Positions 1 to 11,565 of a stretch of DNA of 64,000 nucleotides are shown here, piece after piece. This DNA is from Kappaphycus alvarezii (Eukaryota; Rhodophyta; Florideophyceae; Gigartinales; Solieriaceae). The DNA lies in assembly GCA_002205965.3 (NCBI GenBank), contig NADL03000768.1, positions 124,001-188,000 on the forward strand, written 5' to 3'. The stretch's first letter is position 1; the number at the start of each line of letters is the position of its first letter. The translations under genes were made by a program, and so were the position numbers. Below the pieces are notes generated by a model. The model ran no database searches, was not told where the DNA came from, and saw only the letters and a list, made by a program, of their open reading frames with translations.

Positions 1-347
1 AAACCGACCACCAGGCCTACGATTTCGAAGAAGGGCCTACCTGTTCTTCCTGACGCCGCCTCTATCGTTATCCAAAGGACAGCCAACCATCGTATCCGGA
101 AGTCTGTCAGGAGGCCTCGAATGACCAAGAACCCTCGATTGTCTCCTTTCCACTGCCGTCACTGTCAAGTCACCTGCACAGGCCGCGTGCAGTACTTCGA
201 GCATCTCCGTTCCCGCAACCATCAGCACCGCGCTGAAAGACAAGGCACACCTGCAATATTTGCAAAATAGAAGTTCCGAGCAAGGCAGACCTTGAGCGCC
301 ACCGTCTTGGCCGTCGTCACCGCGAGACTGCTCGTAAGTCTGAGTAG
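1..347 (+). pseudogene. Two-finger C2H2/U1-type zinc-finger protein, 3' part, cut by the window edge
   Basis: Two consecutive finger motifs are visible. The first reads CRHC followed by 12 residues, H, five residues and H; the second reads CNIC with the same 12 and 5 spacing (ending HRLGRRH). This CX2CX12HX5H spacing is typical of U1/matrin-like or JAZ-like C2H2 fingers that bind double-stranded RNA or nucleic acid. The fingers are preceded by an Arg/Lys/Pro-rich stretch. The reading frame is broken at least once, and the 5' end lies outside the window. An AATAAA lies 11 bases past the final stop, followed by an A-rich run, which looks like an mRNA 3' end. The finger layout resembles the frame ending at 6757, which also lies just upstream of a retroelement. 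A host gene remnant and a passenger frame of a mobile element are both possible. Confidence 0.5.
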
Positions 348-357
348 CTTGTATTTG

Positions 358-363
358 AATAAA
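358..363 (+). promoter_or_regulatory. AATAAA polyadenylation-type signal
   Basis: A canonical AATAAA lies just downstream of the zinc-finger stop codon, and an 8-A run follows at about 383-390. This fits the 3' end of the finger gene or of a retroposed copy of its mRNA. Confidence 0.4.
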
Positions 364-792
364 CCAATCCTTGTCGAATAGGAAAAAAAACAAAAGTTGC
401 TTTCTCAACCGACTTCGTTTGTGCTGTGTTCACCCTCCCGCTGTGGCTACCTTACAAACTCGCTTTCCCCAGTTCCTTGCAGTAGGACTTGTAAGTCCGT
501 ATCGCCGCCAGGTTCTAGACAGGAAAACAACCGTTTGGTAAAGCATCGGAAGGAGGGCTACTATAGCACACCCGACGTGACGGACGTCAAACCCTTACGT
601 CAGAGAAAATCAACTTTCCCAAGTTATCGCCTGGGATTCGAACTCGAGACCTCTCACCGGTGTTTTGCTAGTCTTGCCAACTCGGCCACAGTGCAGACCG
701 ATTCTTGCCGAACAAATTGGAAAACTTCTATTTAAAAGTAAAAAGAAAACCAACAGCACACGTGTGACTCTATCGACCAATAGGAAAATACC
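364..792. other. Intergenic stretch before the Ty3 element
   Basis: I see no convincing protein gene here. The only structured item is the minus-strand tRNA-like sequence at 626-698. A 5' LTR matching the 3' LTR at 5221-5739 was expected before position 793, but I could not recognise one. Confidence 0.4.
626..698 (-). other. Degenerate tRNA-like sequence
   Basis: Read on the minus strand, it contains TGGCCGAGTTGG, which fits the A box and D-arm of Ser/Leu-type tRNAs. About 38 bases later comes GAGTTCGAATCCC, which fits the B box and T-loop. The T-stem and the acceptor stem do not pair well, so it is not a good functional tRNA. It may be a tRNA pseudogene or the head of a tRNA-derived SINE. 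A TTTT follows on the same strand near 609-613. It sits where a 5' LTR and primer site of the neighbouring Ty3 element would be expected, but it has no TGG start for a normal primer-binding site. Confidence 0.4.
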
Positions 793-3700
793 ATGGAAAC
801 TCCGGGAATTACGGTAGAGGCTCTCGCACAAGCTGTAAGCGAACTTCAACGTCAGCTGACAGAGGCCCATAATCAGATCTCCGCGCAGCAGAATCAGCTC
901 AATAATGCTGCTCAGAAGGTAGGAGCCCTCGAGAATGAACTATCTCTCGTCAGGATCAATACTGGTACCTCAAGTAGTCAAAATGAAAACAAGGACGCCC
1001 CCAAGAAGAATAAACCGGGATCTTTCGGTGGGAAAGGGTCCGTCGGAAGCTGGTGCGTGCAGATGGAGAATTACCTTGGTGAAGCAGATGGGCAAGCAAC
1101 TATGAACATTGCACTGAGCTATCTTTCGGGAAATGCTCATGAATGGTGGATGGTCTATTCCAAGAGTGCCGGGGGAAGGAAAATCAAAATGGGAAGGAAT
1201 TGAAGATTGCTCTCCTCAATCGTTTTGAGACGATAAACAAAGAAAAAATCGCCCGAGACAAACTGGCTCGCTGGAAACAAGTCAAGGACGTTCCAACGTT
1301 TAATGATGATTTTAACAAAATCTTATTGGACATCCCAGACATTGGAGTGAAGGATCAAATAGATCGATACTCACGCGGCCTGAAACCATACATTTGGAAA
1401 ACCTTATGCACGAAAGAATACACCAAGCTTTCCGATCTTATGGGAGATGCAGAAAGAGTGGAAGCGGCGTACAGGCGTTCAGAACCCCTGAGAAATACCA
1501 AGTCCGGTGGAAAATTGCTGAATGGAAGTTCATCTGCCGGAAGTAATGGTCCTGTACCGATGGAAATTGGAAACGTGGAAGTGAAGTCTGGTGTCGAGTC
1601 ATCAAATGTGAATCTACAGAAGCGCGGTAAGGTAGAGCGCGACAGATGCATGCGTGAAGGACTGTGCCTAAGATGCAGACAGAAAGGACACATAGCAAAG
1701 AACTGCCCAAAAGCCCGGAAGAACTGATTGACGGTCCACATTCAGTTCTAGATCAAAGAAATCTCATTCTTTCAACAGTAAGATCCAAAGAACTAGTTAG
1801 GGCCACACCGACCCCAACCTTCCAACGCCACCACCGGGGACTTCTTATTGTTAAAGGAGTTATTTCCAATGGCCAGCTAAAATCCTCATCGACCCCGGCG
1901 GTGAAGTTAACTTCCTCAGCGAATCATTTTGCGATCACCATAAGATTAAAACCGAAGAATCAAAAGAACTTGCAGAAATGGCGAACGGTGTTGATCAAAA
2001 ATTAATGGAAACACCGCGTCCTGTTATCGTCCAGATAAAGAAATACACTGAACCACTGTACTTCGCCATAAGTCCCCTGAAGAGGTATGATGCAATCCTT
2101 GGGAAGGAATGGTGTGGAGCCCATAAAGCGATTATCGACACCACCGAAAATCAAGTTTCATTCAATTACAAGGATGAAAATTACGTTATCGAAGCCAATG
2201 AAAGGCTATTGAATTCTTTCGTTTCCGCAAATTCAATACTCACTGATTTAGAAAAAATTATGGGACGTATGCAGTACTTGTGAGACCCCTAAGTTCAAAG
2301 TCCTATTCTACGGAAACCTATTCCGGAGAGATTCAAGACATACTTACCAAGTATGAGGATGTATTCCCAAGCAGACTTCCAAAAGGCCTCCCTCCGAAGC
2401 GAAAGTATGATTTCAAGATTGAATTAGAAAAAGAAGCGAAGCCCCAGAAAAAGTCTCTACCGTCTTTCGGAGAAAGAAATGGGGGAGCTTCGCAAGCAGC
2501 TAGATGAGCTGCTGGGAGTGATTTCATTATACCGAGCAAGAGCCCGTGGGGGGCTCCAATTCTCTTCGTGACGAAAAGGGACAGCTCATTGCGGATGTGC
2601 GTGGATTACAGAGCACTCAATCGGCTTACTGTAAAGAACAGTTATCCACTGCCGCGCATAGACGATATCTTTGATCAGCTCAAAGGATCAAAGTACTTCT
2701 CTAAAATAGATCTGAGGTCAGGTTATCATCAGATCAGACTGAATGAATCTTCAATACCCCTAACGGCATTTAGAACTTGATATGGACATTTCGAATTTCT
2801 GGTATTGCCATTTGGATTGACAAATGCCCCAGCGACTTTCATGGGTCTAATGAACGATATTTTCAAAGATGTACTTGACGTTTTTGTTATCGTATATCTA
2901 GATGACATTCTTATATTTAGTAGGACATGGGAAGAACATTTGAAACATATAGCTGAAGTATTACAGATCCTTAGAAGGGAGAGTTATTCGCAAAATTGTC
3001 AAAGTGTGTCTTTGGTGTTAAAGAAGTTAGGTATCTTGGGCACATTATATGCCAGGAAGGAATTGCTGTGGATCCCAACAAGATTAAAGCCGTCATGGAA
3101 TGGCCGCTGTCTCGGAACAAACAACATCTTCAGTCGTTCTTGGGGTTCGTTAAACTATTATAGTCGGTTTATTAAGGGTTTTCCTTAATTTCGAAACCAC
3201 TTACCGAGTTGACAAAGAACGTTTGTTTTCATTGGACAGAAACTCAAGAAAAATCATTTCAAACCCTGAAGAAAATATTGTGTAACGCTCCAGTCCTTCG
3301 AAATATCGATTCAAGTCTTCCGATCTATGTCACTACGGATGCTTCCCAATACGCAATTGGTGCTGTATTGGAACAAGGAACCGCGAAGGACAAAAGGCTT
3401 TCGCATCCAGAACTTTAAATGATGCCGAACAGAATTATGCAGCCCACGAAAGCGAGCTATTGGCCATTGTAGACTGCCTAAAGTGGTGGAGAGCATACTT
3501 TTATGGTAACTTCTTCACTGTGCATTCGGACCACTACCCGTTGAGATACCTCGAGACACAAGATAATCTGTCACAGAGACAGGTTAGATGGTTGGAAAGA
3601 TTAGTTGACTTTGATTTCAAGATTATACCCATCTCCGGGAAATCAAATATAGTTGCCGATTCCCTTTCAAGACAACCCCAGAATGCACCCTCACCCCACC

Positions 3701-5739
3701 ATCGAAACAAAGGGCTACTCCAAGAAGTAATAATGAAGACATCTTCGGAATCAAACAATATTACTGTTCCGTTTTTTGAATCATCCGAACTCGAAGAGCT
3801 TGTGAAAGACTACAACCTAGATGAAAGCCTCAAAGACGAATACAAAGAACCGAACGCACCTTTCCAAAGAAATGGATCGCTTTTGTTAAGACACGGAAAA
3901 ATTTGCATACTAGAAGGAACGTTTAAAGCCAAGTTATTGCATGACTACCATTCGACTCCAAATACTGGACACTTGGGAATATCCAAAACAACCAATAGAA
4001 TATCACCGAAGTTTTACTGGAAAAACCTGCGTGCTGATGTAATTCAGTACGTTCGCTCTTGTCATTGCCAGAAAGATAAGCAAGCCAACCAGAAACCTGC
4101 AGGGTTTTTACAACCTCTTGATCCCCCGAAAACAAAGTGGATGCACATAACAATGGATTTCATCACACCACTTCCCAAATCAAGGAACGGAAATGTTGGA
4201 GTACTCACGGTCGTTGACCGACTATCAAAAATGATAAGGATTATCCCGACAAAGCCAAAATTAGATGCTCTTTCAATTTCTAGCCTTTTTAAAGACCACA
4301 TATACAGAAACCATGGAATCCCGGAAAATATCATTTGCGATAGAGATCCAATTTTTATGAGCAAGTTTTGGAAAAGTCTATTCCACCTATTAGGTACCAA
4401 AATGTCCCCTTCTTCTGCATACCACCCACAGACAGATGGGCAATCTGAAGTGATGAACCGAAAGATTGAGGAAATGATTCGTTCCTTCGTTAGTTTCGAC
4501 AAATCCGACTGGGACAAATACTTGGTCGACTTTGAAGTTGCCTATAATTCTTCGATTAACGCAACTACAACATTCTCCCCATTCTTTCTCAATTACGGAA
4601 TTCACCCTAAAACTGTTCCTTTGGACATACTAGCCACAGAAAACCCAGCCGCGGCAAACTTCCTCAAAGCTATGCGAGAATCACTGAAAAGGGCCCAAGA
4701 ACAAATAAAGAGGTCGAACGATGCCACAGCATCTTATGTCAACAAAAGTAGGAGGCCTTCGACGTTCAAAGTTGGTGATAAAGTCTGGCTTTCAACTAAA
4801 AATCTAGCTCTGGAGGATGGCGCTGGATCTCGTAAACTTAACCCCAAGTATTTTGGCCCTTTCGAAATATCGGAAAATATTAACGGAGTCACGTACCGCT
4901 TAATTCTTTCCCAGCCAATGATTGATAAGGGAATTCACAATGCTTTCCACGCAAGCCTCCTTAAGCCGTACTTCCGAGATGAATTTGACCGAGAACTCCC
5001 ACCGCCACCACCAATAAAAACGCAGGATGGACACATAGAGTACGAAGTCGAATCCATATTAGCACACAAGAAGCAAAACAGAAAAACCAAATATCTCATC
5101 AAATGGAAAGGGTACGCAGATCACGAAAACTCCTGGTTGTGTGAAACAGAGCTTCAAAACTGCCAATAAATATTGAAGAGCTACAAGAATCGGGGCGATT
5201 CTTCTTCTTAGGGGGAGTGATGTGACGAATATGCCCAGTAGTATCCCGCTAGTAGCCCTCAAACGGCATGAGCACCGTAGAGAGGCACCAGTGCAACATA
5301 AGCACTGTAAGGAGACATCAGCGCAACTAATGTACTGTAATCTGGCACCGACGCAACGCAATACCACAGACCAATCAGACGAAGCCATTATGGATACCTG
5401 GCGTACTCCTAGATACTTTCCAGGCAAGACCAATCAGCAAGTGCTTTGTGCTGTCTCGCCAAGTGGATCAATGGAACTCTGCCATGATGGGCAATATTGT
5501 CAGTCTCACCGAAATATACTAGGTGAACTCTCAAAACCTTGTAGTATTACGCCCCTAGGCCTGTTCTTCTAGAATACCTTTGAATTCAGTATTATTTGCT
5601 TACCATTCATTGTCACTCTCGTTGAATGCTTCTCTATATAAACCATGGTCAGAAGCTCCGGTCTGTTCACCGGAAGCTTCAACCATCAGTTCAACCATCG
5701 ATTACCTCTTGTGCGCCTAAACCCCCACACTGTGTCACA
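793..5739 (+). mobile_element. Ty3/gypsy chromovirus-type LTR retrotransposon (gypsy-1), broken
   Basis: Parts appear in Ty3 order. Gag runs from the ATG at 793, with a heptad-rich N-terminus and a CCHC knuckle (CLRCRQKGHIAKNC near 1.67-1.71 kb). A protease-like region lies near 1.85-2.2 kb, reverse transcriptase at about 2.35-3.1 kb (YLDD near 2.9 kb) and RNase H at about 3.3-3.7 kb. Integrase spans about 3.93-4.95 kb, with an HHCC zinc-binding start and an aspartate/aspartate/glutamate core (MDFITPLPKS, ICDRDPIF, HPQTDGQSEV). A C-terminal chromodomain (YLIKWKGYADHENSW) ends near 5.17 kb. Order RT-RNaseH-INT plus the chromodomain places it among the chromoviruses. The integrase-chromodomain part is one long open stretch; elsewhere there are about eight breaks, so the copy is a fossil. 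A 3' LTR is present; the 5' LTR was not recognised, so it cannot be dated by LTR comparison. Confidence 0.92.
5221..5739 (+). repeat. 3' LTR of gypsy-1
   Basis: It begins TGTGACG and ends TGTGTCACA, so the terminal TGTGAC and GTCACA are inverted. It is directly preceded by a purine-rich tract (TTAGGGGGAGTGA), as expected of a 3' LTR. A TATA-like CTATATAAA lies near 5634-5642 for the U3 promoter. No second copy was found in the window. Confidence 0.7.
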
Positions 5740-6019
5740 TACCTCGGTTTGTTTCACAGCCCGCATCTAGTTTCAACAGTAATTCCAAATCTACCCGAAA
5801 CCTCTTGCTTCCTCATATCTTTCACGCTTCTTCCTCAGCCTTCGCCCAACCTCGCAACGTCCTGCCTCCAGTGGTCATCTACGGCCCCGACTTTCTTCGA
5901 GAAATCAAGATCTCTCCAAACGACCCTGTCGTCCGCCGTATCAATTTCGCTTCCGGAGACGACTCATTAGACCTGTCCAAGCCCCGCCACGATCCAAGAA
6001 GCCGCAGCTTCGCCCGTAG

Positions 6020-6757
6020 TGCCGTTTCATCGACCACTCCGCTATTGAGTCTGACGGTGAGGGCGGTGATATAACCTCCACTGCAACCACTCCGGACGTC
6101 GTTTCACTCCCTTCTCACCCTCACAAGAAGAATATCTCTCCCAAGAAGAAGGATTTTCTTCAACACATCTTGGAATTGGGTATAAGGAAAAGACCCGCAA
6201 TCGGAAACAACTCCAATAATCCAGTCAAGCTCCGCTCAAAGCCTCTACCCGTCTCTGCAAGCCGTGTGTCGAAACCAAAGGGTCAGAAGAAACCAGGTAC
6301 AAACGTAGCTGCCCCTGTTCAAGTTATTAACTTGATCTCTCCTACTCCAGCACCTCCGACACCTCCATCTCTTGCTCCAGTCACTCTCACCCAGTCTCCT
6401 TTATCGCCTGCGGTGTCGCCTCTTCCTGCTGACCCTCCAGCGTTAAGAATCCCGACTCCGCTTACTGTCGAACCCCTCTCTCCGGCTCCACTTCTTTCGT
6501 CCACTGTGCCCTCTCTTCCACCTCCTGTGGCACCTATAATACCCTTTGTTTCGGAACCCAAGTCTTCTTTTCTCACCTGTGATCTCTGTCAGCTCAAAGT
6601 ATCGGGTCCGAAGCAACTTGCTCAGCACAGAGGTGGTAGGAAGTGCCTCAACAGATCTGAGCGGAAGTCGTCTATTACTAATTGTGCCCACTGTAACCGC
6701 ATCTTCCAAACTAGACACGACCGCAACAAATACATTGACCACAAACACAAAAATTAA
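6020..6757 (+). CDS. Proline-rich protein with two C2H2 zinc fingers, upstream of copia-1 gag
   Basis: The frame is open from 6020; the first in-frame ATG is at 6170, giving 195 residues. Codons upstream of 6020 in another frame (about 5.8-6.0 kb) look related, so the real N-terminus may be longer and damaged. The middle is a low-complexity Pro/Ser/Leu linker of about 100 residues. The C-terminus has two finger motifs, CDLC..H and CAHC..H ending in HKHK. The layout resembles the broken two-finger protein at the window start. It ends only 33 bases before the ATG of copia-1 gag, with no LTR visible between, so it may be an extra 5' frame of that element or a captured gene. Its function is not recognised; nucleic-acid binding is inferred from the fingers. 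Confidence 0.45.
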   Translation, partial: CRFIDHSAIESDGEGGDITSTATTPDVVSLPSHPHKKNISPKKKDFLQHILELGIRKRPAIGNNSNNPVKLRSKPLPVSASRVSKPKGQKKPGTNVAAPVQVINLISPTPAPPTPPSLAPVTLTQSPLSPAVSPLPADPPALRIPTPLTVEPLSPAPLLSSTVPSLPPPVAPIIPFVSEPKSSFLTCDLCQLKVSGPKQLAQHRGGRKCLNRSERKSSITNCAHCNRIFQTRHDRNKYIDHKHKN

Positions 6758-9392
6758 ATTTTGATTCACTTGGTTCCATTATACTCATTATGGACTCCTC
6801 TGCCAGACCTCGTATTGATAATCTCGAGAAGCTCCTTAATTATAACTTTCGCATTTGGAAAGCTCGAATTCAACTCATCCTATCTCTCAGGGAGGCTTGC
6901 AATCATCTTACACTTGATCCACTGGAAGCATCTTCGTCAACTCACTCCGCATGGGAAAAGGCAGATGCCAAGGCAAGAGCCATCATTGGACTCACACTTT
7001 CAGATGCTCACCTTGAGCAGGTCAACATGCCATCACAGCCAAGCAAATGTGGAAACTCATTTGTGATATTTTCGAAAAGCATACTCTGCTAAACAAGCTC
7101 GCCGCAAGACGTCGCTTCTATACCGCGCAGATGCACCCACTTGAGAAAGTTCTACTATCTGCTGCCCGTATTCGCCAACTTGTGGCCACTCTAAAATCAA
7201 TGTCTGTATATTTCGAGGACAGCGAAATGGCCAAGGCCTTCCTCAATGGCTTTCCCGATCGCTTTGACAGCCTCATATCAGCCCTTGATGCTTCCAGTAT
7301 CGAAGATGGCAAGCTTTTGTTCGAATTTTTACAGAGTGGATGTCTCCAAGAAGAGCAGCGCCATGCTCAGCGAGATCAAGACCCACTCAAAGTCGCTGAG
7401 ACGGCTGCACTCCTGGGAACCCAGTCTTCCAAGCCTCGAACAGGAACTTCCACAGAAATGTGCATACACTGTGGCAGGCATCAGGATAGCAGCCGATGCT
7501 ACAAGAAGTTCTCTCATCTCGCTCCCAGAGGACATCCTGCTAGAGTTCATCTTGATAGGGCTAGAGGAAGTGGAGGGAAATCCCTCAATGCCACTGAGGT
7601 TGCTGAAACTACCGAACACCCAGATGTCGTTTGTCTCTTTGCGTCGACTTCCCCTGCACAACAAGTAGCATTTCAATCTACCGGAGGCCCTCCTCTCTCA
7701 TCTATGCAATGGATCATCGACTCAGGATGTACCTCGCATGTCACTTACGACCGCTCAGCTATTACAAGTTATCACCTTCTCGGGTCCCCTTCAACTCTCG
7801 ACCTTGGGGCAGATTCTACGGCTATGATTATTGGCTCCGGTGACGTTGCTCTCACGTTACGACGGAAGGGAGAAACTGTCAAGTGTGTAATGAAAAACTT
7901 ATTACACGTTCCAGACCTTCGCTACCAACTGCTCTCCGTATCTTTCATGGCAAATCTTGGAATTGAGAGGCGCTTTAACAACGATACACCCACCCTTGTT
8001 CGTCAGTTGGACTCTACTCTTGTGGCGACGGGTGCGCTCAGTAATGGCCCATACTCCTTGGATGTTACCAAGCCTGCACTAAAGTCACAGACCGGATCTC
8101 AAGTTTCCTTGATATGCCCAATTTCAATCTGACATCAGAGATTGGTGCACGTACATGCTCTCGGAATCAAGTCAATGATCAGAAGCGTTGTCTTGAAAGG
8201 TGTAAAACTTTCACAAGGAAACGAGGAAGATGATGTTTGCGTCGGCGGCATACTTGGTAAATCCCACAGTTCCCCAATCCCGAAGAAAAGACAAAGCCGT
8301 TCGGGAAAACCTCTAGAACTGGCTCATGCTGATGTCTTGGGACCTGTTGAAACTCCTTCTCTGGGAGGGGCTAGGTATTTTGTATCATTCATCGACGAGT
8401 ACTCCAAGTGGACGGTTATGTATCCTTTTATCCACAAGTCAAAGGTTACAGATTGCTTTGAAAACTACAAGGCCTTTGCGGAGAAACACACTAGCCAGTC
8501 TCTGAGATATCTCTAAGTCCATGAGTTACCTGAAATGAAAACTCCATTGGATTAAGATAAGCTTCTCATTAAGGCTTTACGGTCTGACAATGGCGGAGAG
8601 TACCTCTCAACCGAGCTCAAGAACTTCCTAAAGGAGAACGGCATAAAACATCAGCTCACTGTGGCTCACCCCCCCCCAGAAAAACGGGACTGTAGAACGG
8701 ATGAATCGAACCCTTCTCAACCTGGTCCGTTCGATGTTACACCACAAGGGTCTTCCAAAGCATTTCTGAGTGATGCACTTTCCACGGCTGTCTATGTTCT
8801 GAATCGCGTTACTTCAAGCTTTTTGCCAGAGAGCACCACTCCTTACCACCGCTGGAACGTCATTGCCCCTGACATATCTCACATGCGGGTATTTGTTGCA
8901 CAGTGCTGGTATGTCGTGCCAAAGAATAAACTCAAGAAGTTGGATTCCAGATCTCGTGAAGCCCTTATGATGGGGTACTCCTCTCAGAGCAAGGTATATA
9001 AGCTGTGGGATATTGGCTCACAAAGAATGGTAATATCCAGAGATGTAATTTTGAATGAAACCACAACTTTTACACAGCCAAAAGTCACCTGCGAGCTACC
9101 GAATGGAGATCACGACCAAAAACTTTCCTCCTATGAAGATAAATCTCCTTCTGAAGAGTTTTTTGAATTACAGAATTCCGCTGACGAAGACGAAGATTCT
9201 GAAGAGTCCACTGCCGGTGAAGAAATTTTACTCTCATCTCAAGAAGCCCATTCAGTAGCTCTTCGTCGTTCCTCTCGGGTCTCAAAGAAACCCATCCGCT
9301 GATTTCCTTCTAGCTCTTCCTCAAATGTGTCACTTATCGCAGAAACTGCACTGCTCTCAACAGGTGTTCCTGCAACATATGAAGAAGCTACT

Positions 9393-9473
9393 TGTTGATA
9401 TATATATTTTGAGGTCCGCTCAGTTGCACAAGAAAGCCAGCGCATGTAGCTCAGTGGTTAATGTTTTTCAACA
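9393..9473 (+). repeat. 5' LTR of the TRIM
   Basis: An 81-bp repeat with TG..CA ends. It contains the tRNA A-box-like TAGCTCAGTGGTTA at 9447-9460. Confidence 0.88.
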
Positions 9474-9532
9474 GGTGATGTGCCCAGTTGATGTTGCCGC
9501 TGTGGTCGCGGGTTCGAACCCCGCTGGGTGCA
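9440..9532 (+). other. tRNA-like sequence spanning the TRIM LTR and internal region
   Basis: The A box TAGCTCAGTGGTTA lies at 9447-9460 and the B box GGTTCGAACCC at 9511-9521. The T-stem is perfect (GCGGG/CCCGC around TTCGAAC). The outer 7-mers GCGCATG and TGGGTGC can form six of seven pairs counting G-U. Total length is 93 nt, and the D-stem is poor. The first half is LTR, and the middle contains the retrotransposon primer site. A functional Pol III promoter is plausible; a decoding tRNA is unlikely. Confidence 0.55.
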
Positions 9533-9630
9533 CTGAGTTGGATATTTTTTCTGAGAGTTATTGTGATGCTCTTTGTAAGCCCTGAACCCCTCGACAAGCA
9601 TCTTGTAGTAGTGCCTCTGAGCGAGGGGGG

Positions 9631-9711
9631 TGTTGATATATATATGTTGAGGTCCGCTCAGTTGCACAAGAAAGCCAGCGCATGTGGCTCAGTGGTTAAC
9701 GTTTTTCAACA
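9631..9711 (+). repeat. 3' LTR of the TRIM
   Basis: Second 81-bp copy, differing from the first at three positions. It also carries the A-box-like sequence (TGGCTCAGTGGTTA) and is followed directly by the CTACT target duplication. Confidence 0.88.
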
Positions 9712-11286
9712 CTACTTCTGCAGAAAACATTTATTTTTGGATACCAGGGAAGAAGACTCTATCCGTGAGAATGGGACTTTCGATATCGTTCCAAGGAAAC
9801 CAGGAATGCACGTGATTCCCTGTCGCTCCGTTTTTCGTACCAAACCCGACGTCGGTCTTAAGGTTCGTATCGACGCTAACGGATTCAGACAAGTTCCTGG
9901 ACTATAGTACACAGACACGTATGCTCCTGTCGTTTCTGTTGCTGTTTTACGAATCTTCCTCTGCTTGACAAATCTTTTGGATCTGGAATGAGATCAGATG
10001 GACGTAGTAACCGCGTTTCTGAACGGTGACTTGGACAAAGAAATATTCATGGAGACTCCAGCTGGTTTCTGGGATCCGAAAAGAATAACCTCGTCTGTCG
10101 ACTTCTGAAGGCCATGTACGGATTGAAGCAGGTTCCTCGCCAATGGTATGCAAACATATATGTATTTCTGACTTTGCAACTCAAATTTTTCAGCAAACCG
10201 TACGAGCCATGTCTGTATGTCTATCGGAAGTAGACTGCGTTCTGCATGATAATACTATCCGTTGATGATCTCCTCATTTCAGGCAGCAGTCGACATATGC
10301 TCAACAACATCAAGGCAGAACTCAAGGAGTGATTCAAGATGAAAGACTAATGTCCTGTCCAGGAATTCCTTGGTATTCAAGTGCAGCAAAACCGCTCTGA
10401 GAAGACGCTGCATCTTTCGCAATCGATATACACAGAAAAGATCTTGTAAATGTTCCAAAAGGCGGACTCAAAACCTGTCGATACTCCAATGGTCCAAAGA
10501 AATTCCAACAAGGACGGAACTAATGATCAAGAACTTCCTTCATCAGTACCATATCGATCTGAGATATGCAATCCCATGTACTTGATGATCTGCATTCGTC
10601 CAGACATTTGATTTGCTGTAGGCAATCTGTCGAAGTTCTGTGAAAAGCCGATGGTCACTCACTGGAGGGCTTTCAAACGTGTGTATCGCTACGTGAATGG
10701 ATCTAAAATTCTTGTAAATCGTTACGTTCCATCTTTATCTCACACCATCACTGGATTCAGTGACTCTGACTGGGCTGGCTGCCACTCTACTCGCAAGTCT
10801 ACCGAAAGCTTCGAGTTCATGATGTCCGGTGGACATATCTCATGGCGCTCCAAGAAGCAAGGACGTGTCGCGCTGTCGTCCTGCGAAGCAGAGTACATAT
10901 CTCTGTGCACTGCCTCTAAAGAATCTATTTGGTTGTCAAATCTTCTCGGCAGTTTGATGAATGATAAATTCCCTCCTATTAGGATATCAGTTGACAACTC
11001 AGGCGCAATTAGCTCGTCCCAGAACGAATCAATTAATGAACGGAACAAGCACATTGATATTCTGTATTATTTCGTTCGTGAAGCTGTGTCGTCCAAACAG
11101 ATCTCTGTTACTCACTGTCGAACCGAAGACCAAGTCTCTGACCTTCGAACGAAACCTTTGCTGCGAGTCAAATTTGTGATGTTTCGAAATGCGTTGGATA
11201 ATTTTCCTCCAGTTATTTCAAGTTAGTATTTTATTGTTTTCAGATCGAGGGGGCGCTGCTGAGGTAAGTTCTAGTTTGAGGGGGCG

Positions 11287-11565
11287 TGATAGTGTAATTT
11301 CACTTCTTTGCCTTTTTCTCACAGCTGACAACTCGCAAAGAGGCTTTCAGTTATTACTGTACCTTACCGTTCAACCGAGAATTTTACCGTTATGTTTATG
11401 CACTATACAGTGCTGTAAGCTTGAGCTGATCTACTTTAGATAAGCTCAAGCAAGTTTAAGGTTAGACACTCACCGTCGTCTACATGTCTTCTGGAAACTT
11501 CCTTCGATCAACAGAAAGCATCAGTCGACTCGCCTTGAAGGGTATATAAGTCCTGGTCTCTCTCC
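11287..11565 (+). repeat. Left part of the copia-1 3' LTR
   Basis: It follows a G-rich purine tract and begins TGATAGTG. A TATA-like GGTATATAAG occurs near 11541-11550, about 16 bases before the copia-2 insertion point. The remainder resumes at 17883. Confidence 0.55.

Larger units (their letters stand above)
9393..9711 (+). mobile_element. TRIM (miniature LTR element), complete, 319 bp, with tRNA-like promoter boxes
   Basis: Two 81-bp direct repeats (9393-9473 and 9631-9711) each start TGTTGA and end TCAACA and match at 78 of 81 positions. The element is flanked by the 5-bp target duplication CTACT at 9388-9392 and 9712-9716. Immediately after the first repeat, GGTGATGTGCCCAG matches the copia-2 primer site GGTTATGGGCCCAG at 12 of 14 positions, which fits a half-tRNA initiator-Met primer. 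A purine tract GAGCGAGGGGGG precedes the second repeat. There is no coding capacity, so mobilisation by a copia-type element in trans is inferred. It lies in the copia-1 pol region and is structurally whole. Few LTR differences suggest a modest age. Confidence 0.9.

Noticed and set aside
626-698. Functional tRNA gene, or a primer-tRNA copy for gypsy-1
   Set aside because: Acceptor and T stems do not pair, and there is no TGG/CCA complement at the expected place; kept only as a tRNA-like sequence.
4062-4517. 151-codon minus-strand open frame
   Set aside because: Exactly antisense to the well-supported gypsy-1 integrase.
6319-6769. Minus-strand Gly/Arg-rich frames
   Set aside because: Shadow of the proline-rich plus-strand zinc-finger frame.
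9440-9532. Genuine decoding tRNA gene
   Set aside because: Half of it is a TRIM LTR duplicated at 9678-9711 without the rest, the D-stem is poor and the middle is a primer-binding site.
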